Source: Taklimakanibacter lacteus (GTDB lineage: Bacteria; Pseudomonadota; Alphaproteobacteria; Rhizobiales; Aestuariivirgaceae). Taken from it: a DNA stretch of 64,000 nt. The stretch is taken from NCBI GenBank assembly GCA_003576695.1, contig QOZQ01000006.1, forward strand, positions 186,001-250,000. The letters are read 5' to 3'. Within the stretch, counting starts at the first letter, position 1. Each line of letters starts with the position of its first letter. A program made the translations under genes and the position numbers. The notes under the pieces are model-generated. The model did no database searches. It was given only the letters and a program-made list of their open reading frames with translations, and was not told the DNA's origin. This document shows positions 60,449-64,000 of the stretch, one piece after another.

Positions 60449-60736
60449 CTATATCTCGTCCGGCCACTGGCGTGCGCCATGTTGAACGAACAGAATTTCG
60501 ATCTCGGAATCTCGCACGCGATAGGCAACAATATAGGGTGTGCCCGGGATTACCAGCTCTCGAGTTCCACTGATCTCACCGACACGTCCGATGAAAGGAT
60601 TCGCAGAAAGCAGTCTTTTCGTCTTGTGGTGAATCTCATTGACGACGCGCGCGGCGGCTTGCGGATTGTGCTGGCCGATGTATTCAGCGATAGCGGCGAG
60701 TTCTTCCAGATAGGGCCGGGTCCATCTTATCCGCAC
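60449..60736 (-). CDS. ParE/RelE-type toxin
   Basis: A 95-residue toxin: RWTRPYLEELAAIAEYIGQHNPQ at the N-terminus and YIVAYRVRDSEIEILFVQHGARQWP at the C-terminus are typical of the ParE/RelE superfamily. It follows the antitoxin gene by 10 bases on the minus strand, an antitoxin-first operon. The target (gyrase or ribosome) cannot be told from sequence. Confidence 0.87.
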   Translation of the reverse strand: MRIRWTRPYLEELAAIAEYIGQHNPQAAARVVNEIHHKTKRLLSANPFIGRVGEISGTRELVIPGTPYIVAYRVRDSEIEILFVQHGARQWPDEI

Positions 60737-60746
60737 GGCCGACCGG

Positions 60747-60983
60747 CTAGGCCTGGCGATATTTGTTAAGAACCGAAGCTATTTCTTCTTCGCTGGCAAA
60801 GTCACCACGATCCGCGGCTGAGATACCTTCTTCCACGCCGGCGATCCATTTCTCCTGCCAAGCCAACGAGCGACCATGCGAGAGCGCATCTTCAATGATC
60901 TGGGCCCGCGTCAGAGTGGAACGCTTGGTCAGCGTCTCGATCCGGCGGTCAAGGTCGTCTGATATTTCGTTGCTTTTGGCCAT
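60747..60983 (-). CDS. Antitoxin, ribbon-helix-helix (ParD/CopG-like)
   Basis: A 78-residue antitoxin with an N-terminal ribbon-helix-helix type DNA-binding region (SDDLDRRIETLTKRSTLTRA, then QIIEDALSHG) and an acidic toxin-binding C-terminus (AADRGDFASEEEIASVLNKY). It forms the operon with the toxin downstream and is placed directly after plsC in the same direction. Confidence 0.85.
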   Translation of the reverse strand: MAKSNEISDDLDRRIETLTKRSTLTRAQIIEDALSHGRSLAWQEKWIAGVEEGISAADRGDFASEEEIASVLNKYRQA

Positions 60984-61017
60984 GTCTCATCCTGCCATAG
61001 ACCATGAGGAAAATCCA

Positions 61018-61737
61018 TCAGCTCTCACGCCCATCTTTCACCAGTCTCTCCGTCGCCATCTCGATCGCGGTCTCCAGCCGCTGCGAGAATTCCTGGCGCT
61101 TCAATCCGGCCTCAATAGCGGGAAGGATCTCGACCACGATCTTGCCCGGATAGCGCAGGAACTTTCGCCGCGGCCAGAACACGCCGGAATTGAGCGCGAT
61201 CGGCAGGCAGGGGAGGCCGAGCTTGAGATAGAGTGCCACGGCACCCGGCTTGTAGTCGGGCGGCGCATCCGGCGGCCGGCGCGTGCCTTCCGGGAAGATC
61301 ACGATCTGGCGGCCCATTTGCGCCGCCTCCTTCGCCCGCGCCACCATGGCCTTCAGCGCCGCGGCGCCGGACGAGCGCTCGACCGGGATCATGCGGAATT
61401 TGGGAATGAACCAGCCGAAGAGCGGGATGAAGACAAGCTCGCGCTTCAGCACCATCGCCGGATCATCGAACAGCGGCAGCAGCGCGAATGTGTCCCAGGT
61501 CGATTGATGCTTCGAGGCGACGAGCACCGCGCCTTCGGGGATGTTCTCCCGGCCGCGCACTTCATAGGTCGTGCCGCAGATCACCTTGAGCCACCAGAGC
61601 GACGTCGTCGCCCAGGCCTGCAGCGCCCGGATCGACCATTTGCGCGGCGTCACATAGAAGGGCGAGCCTATGACCAGGAACAGCACCAGGTTCACATAGA
61701 ACACGATGTTGTAGATGAAGGAGCGAAGCGCGATCAC
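61018..61737 (-). CDS. 1-acyl-sn-glycerol-3-phosphate acyltransferase (PlsC-like)
   Basis: A 239-residue membrane-bound acyltransferase that acylates lysophosphatidate. The acceptor/catalytic motif is SKHQSTWDTFALLPL (HxxxxD), the second is FPEGTRRPPDAPPDYKPG and the Gly/Leu-rich PVERSSGAAALKAM lies before it. An N-terminal helix (SFIYNIVFYVNLVLFLVIG) anchors it. Its start overlaps the ftsX stop by 4 bases, so it is coupled to ftsX. Confidence 0.9.
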   Translation of the reverse strand: MIALRSFIYNIVFYVNLVLFLVIGSPFYVTPRKWSIRALQAWATTSLWWLKVICGTTYEVRGRENIPEGAVLVASKHQSTWDTFALLPLFDDPAMVLKRELVFIPLFGWFIPKFRMIPVERSSGAAALKAMVARAKEAAQMGRQIVIFPEGTRRPPDAPPDYKPGAVALYLKLGLPCLPIALNSGVFWPRRKFLRYPGKIVVEILPAIEAGLKRQEFSQRLETAIEMATERLVKDGRES

Positions 61738-62639
61738 CTGAGGCTCTTGAGAATCCGCATCAGCGTGATGCGCGATGTAATGAGGCAGATGAGCGTGGCG
61801 ACGAACGGCACGGCGAGCAGCACCAGGTAATTCTGCACGATGTGGTGGCCGGCCGCCGAGAGGAATTCCCGGGTGATGGCGGCGAAGCTTTCAGGCGCAG
61901 CGCCCGCCGCCAGGAAGAAGGTGAGGATGCCGAGCACGAGGCCGATGATGCCGGCGCTGAGCCCGGTTTTCAGGAACCGGCCCCACACCTGGCGCGCGAT
62001 GAAGCTGTCGCGCGCGCCGACGAGATGCAGCACCTCGACCACTTCGCGATTGGCCTCGAGCGCGGCTCTGGTCGCGAAAACGACGATGGCGATGGCGCAT
62101 AGCCCGATGAGGACGAGGATGGCATAAGCGAGCAGCGTCAGCACCCGCGCCATGCGGGTGAGCTCGGCCTGCCAGCGCTTATGCGTGTCGAGGCTGACGC
62201 CCGGCACTTCATTGCGCAGCGCCGTTTCGAGGGCGGCGAAATCGGGTGGGTTGCCGGGATCGATCTCGATGGCGATGAGGCGCGGAACCGGCAGGTCCTC
62301 AAGCCCTTCGATGCCGCCGATCCACGGCTCGAGCAGGTCGATCGCGGCCTTCTCGTCGAGCACCGTGACCTTGACGATGCCGGGCGTGGTTTTCAGGATC
62401 GCCGCCGCCTTGGCGAGGTCGGCCTCCATGTCGCGCCCGGCGATCTCGCGGATCTGCACCGTGATCTCGCGCGCCAGATCGCCAGTCCAGGCTTCGACCG
62501 AACGGTTGATGAGCACGAGCCCGCCCGCCGCCAGAACGGCCAGATAGCACATCACCGCCATGGCAAGGGTGAGCGTGCGCAAGGGCGCCGCCCTGGGCGG
62601 GATGATCGGCTCAGGCCGGTGCGACGCGTGCTCGCTCAT
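61734..62639 (-). CDS. ftsX: Cell division protein FtsX
   Basis: A 301-residue membrane partner of FtsE with an N-terminal helix (AMAVMCYLAVLAAGGLVLI), a periplasmic domain (residues ~55-170) that regulates peptidoglycan hydrolases, and three C-terminal helices of the FtsX domain, including LLAYAILVLIGLCAIAIVV. The start at 62639 is preferred over a longer frame upstream that reads through the repeat hairpin. It is 85 bases after ftsE instead of overlapping it. Confidence 0.92.
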   Translation of the reverse strand: MSEHASHRPEPIIPPRAAPLRTLTLAMAVMCYLAVLAAGGLVLINRSVEAWTGDLAREITVQIREIAGRDMEADLAKAAAILKTTPGIVKVTVLDEKAAIDLLEPWIGGIEGLEDLPVPRLIAIEIDPGNPPDFAALETALRNEVPGVSLDTHKRWQAELTRMARVLTLLAYAILVLIGLCAIAIVVFATRAALEANREVVEVLHLVGARDSFIARQVWGRFLKTGLSAGIIGLVLGILTFFLAAGAAPESFAAITREFLSAAGHHIVQNYLVLLAVPFVATLICLITSRITLMRILKSLR

Positions 62640-62671
62640 GCCAACGCCTTGCCACACGACGCTGCGCGTCG

Positions 62672-62694
62672 ACCCTCCCCGCAAGGGGGAGGGT
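62672..62694. repeat. Family B-like hairpin between ftsE and ftsX
   Basis: The stem ACCCTCCCC / GGGGAGGGT with a GCAAG loop, in the 85-base gap between two genes that usually overlap. It resembles family B arms and may reduce readthrough into ftsX. Confidence 0.75.
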
Positions 62695-62724
62695 AAAATT
62701 CGGATCGGATACGGCGCGCTTCGC

Positions 62725-63384
62725 TCATGCCGCCAGTCTAAGCTCGCCTTGTTCCAGCGTCATGACCGGCATCCTGGCCTGGGTGATGAGGGACAGGTCA
62801 TGGGTGGCGATGAGCACCGTGGTGCCGAGGCGGTTGAGCTCGAGGAAGAGGCGGAGCAGCCGCTTGGCCAGCGCCGGATCGACATTGCCGGTCGGCTCAT
62901 CGGCGAGCAGCAGCTGCGGCTTGGCGATGACGGCGCGCGCGATGGCGGCGCGCTGCTTCTCGCCGCCCGACAGCACCTGCGGCATGACGCGCGCCTGCTC
63001 GGCAAGGCCGACCCATTTGAGCAGCTCCATGACATCGGCACGGTATTTCTCTTCCGCGAGGCCGGCGACGCGCAGCGGCAGCGCCACGTTCTCGTAAGTG
63101 GTGAGATGGTCGAGCAGGCGGAATTCCTGGAACACGATGCCGATGCGCCGGCGCAGCAATGGCAGGTCCGTGCGGCCGATCTGTGTCGTGTCCTGGCCGA
63201 AGACGCTCATGAAGCCGCGCGTCGGCGCCATCGACAGGAACAGGAGGCGCAGGAGCGAGGTCTTGCCGGCGCCCGAAGGGCCGGTGAGGAAGCGGAACTC
63301 GCCCGGCGCCAGCACGAAGGAGATGTCCTTCAGGATCTCCGGCCCATGCCCATAGCGCAGGCCCACACTTTCGAGACGAACCAC
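62725..63384 (-). CDS. ftsE: Cell division ATP-binding protein FtsE
   Basis: A 219-residue ABC-type ATPase working with FtsX at the septum. Walker A is GPSGAGKTSLLRLLF, signature LSGGEKQRAAIARAV, Walker B LLLADEPTGNVD and H-loop LIATHDLSL. The start ATG at 63384 is the natural one. It is divergent from the zinc-ribbon gene, the frequent alphaproteobacterial neighbour. Confidence 0.94.
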   Translation of the reverse strand: MVRLESVGLRYGHGPEILKDISFVLAPGEFRFLTGPSGAGKTSLLRLLFLSMAPTRGFMSVFGQDTTQIGRTDLPLLRRRIGIVFQEFRLLDHLTTYENVALPLRVAGLAEEKYRADVMELLKWVGLAEQARVMPQVLSGGEKQRAAIARAVIAKPQLLLADEPTGNVDPALAKRLLRLFLELNRLGTTVLIATHDLSLITQARMPVMTLEQGELRLAA

Positions 63385-63521
63385 GTGGCGATGCTCCTCC
63401 TTTGCCGCTTCCTTTGAACAGCAACAGCCTTAACGCTGCATTAACCCTGTTCGCTGTTAATCTTCAAGCTGATGCAGGGGAAGACCCGGCATGCTCGAAT
63501 CGTCCCGACGTTACGGCTCAA

Positions 63522-64000
63522 ATGATAGTCGCCTGCCCCGCTTGCGCAACTCGCTATGACTTCCCTTCCCAGCGCTTCAGCGCCAGCGGGACGATGGTGC
63601 GCTGCGTCGAATGCGGCCACAGCTGGATCGAAAGCCGCCCCGCCGAGATCATCGACATCCAGCCGCGCCCCTTGCCCATGCAGTCCCAGGCATCGGCCGT
63701 CATCGAGCCTGAGCTCGAACCTGCCGAGGATCGCGAGGTCCGCCGCCTGACCGAGGCGGCGCGGATGGTGCGCGAGGAATTCGCCGTGCGGCAGCGCCGG
63801 CGCCGGCGCGAGCAGCTGGGCTGGGGCGCCTTTGCGCTTGCCGTCCTGGCCCCCTTCGCTCTGGCCGTGACGGAGCCAGAAATGACGGTGCGCCTGATGC
63901 CGGCAAGCATGGGTGTTTTCGACCGTCTCGGCATGACGGTGAATATCTATGGCCTCGAAGTGCGCCGCGTCGAGCAGCAGCATGTCATGGTCGACGGCAC
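63522..64000 (+). CDS. MJ0042-type zinc-ribbon protein, 5' part
   Basis: The start ATG at 63522 opens a frame with a zinc ribbon, CPACATRYDFPSQRFSASGT followed by VRCVECGHSW, the two CxxC knuckles of the MJ0042 finger. An acidic stretch, an Arg-rich segment (VRQRRRRREQLGWG) and a hydrophobic helix (FALAVLAPFALAV) follow, then a DUF3426-like start (FDRLGMTVNIYGLEVRRVEQ). The gene runs off the right edge, so about 159 residues are visible. Likely membrane-anchored with a cytosolic zinc finger. Confidence 0.85.
   Translation, partial: MIVACPACATRYDFPSQRFSASGTMVRCVECGHSWIESRPAEIIDIQPRPLPMQSQASAVIEPELEPAEDREVRRLTEAARMVREEFAVRQRRRRREQLGWGAFALAVLAPFALAVTEPEMTVRLMPASMGVFDRLGMTVNIYGLEVRRVEQQHVMVDG

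Overview
The window is GC-rich, gene-dense DNA from an alphaproteobacterium, most likely of the order Hyphomicrobiales (Rhizobiales). The evidence is the gene neighbourhoods (leuC / leuD-leuB-asd, etfB-etfA ... hbd ... tlpA-argH ... lptM-lysA, chorismate mutase-hisC-tyrC, ftsE-ftsX-plsC), families largely confined to alphaproteobacteria (DUF2794, DUF2125, TIGR02302), an adenosylcobalamin-dependent ribonucleotide reductase, and a GTTC-N7-GTTC type LexA box. I cannot name the genus. No rRNA, tRNA or CRISPR array was seen.

Layout. 1-3.5 kb: end of a probable alpha-2-macroglobulin gene, then a tightly overlapped operon of pyridoxal kinase, DUF429 protein and a PLP-dependent dehydratase. 3.9-15.4 kb: asd, leuB, leuD and leuC on the minus strand, interrupted by TerC and an accessory block (IaaM-like flavin amine oxidase, nitronate monooxygenase, LysR, aldo/keto reductase, small metallopeptidase). 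15.6-24.7 kb: DUF1287, htpG, a candidate small RNA with an orphan terminator, DUF2794, Bax-inhibitor, phhB, thpR and the tesA / LolD-like ABC cluster. 24.7-31 kb is a mobile, repeat-rich stretch: a DUF559 nuclease gene between 73-74 bp inverted repeats, an MFS/LysR pair, an IS110-family element sitting inside a palindromic repeat, then cobalamin adenosyltransferase and rhomboid. 31-39.8 kb: etfB-etfA, split from hbd by a hydrolase/AraC/MFS block, then tlpA and argH.

40-45.2 kb is a strain-variable island between argH and lptM-lysA. It holds a class III cyclase, a 1.34 kb insert (frameshifted gene plus an outer membrane protein), a second copy of the cyclase catalytic domain, and two membrane proteins carrying three copies of one domain. 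46.9-54.8 kb: TIGR02302, a GIY-YIG gene between direct copies of a palindromic repeat, and the chorismate mutase-hisC-tyrC operon, DUF2125 and chaC. 55-64 kb: an SOS-box gene, nrdJ with an intein, two toxin-antitoxin pairs around a NYN-domain protein, plsC-ftsX-ftsE and the start of a zinc-ribbon protein.

Two interspersed palindromic families recur: family A (core CCCGGCGAAAGCCGGG) and family B (GGGAGAGGG arms with GTGAGGGCTC). They sit between convergent genes, flank the two small nuclease genes, and one family B copy is the target of the IS110 element. The most interesting signals are the IS110 target and its 3' non-coding region, the repeat-flanked nuclease genes, the apparently leaderless gene under a LexA box, the intein that splits the catalytic NPCGE motif of NrdJ, and the cyclase duplication.
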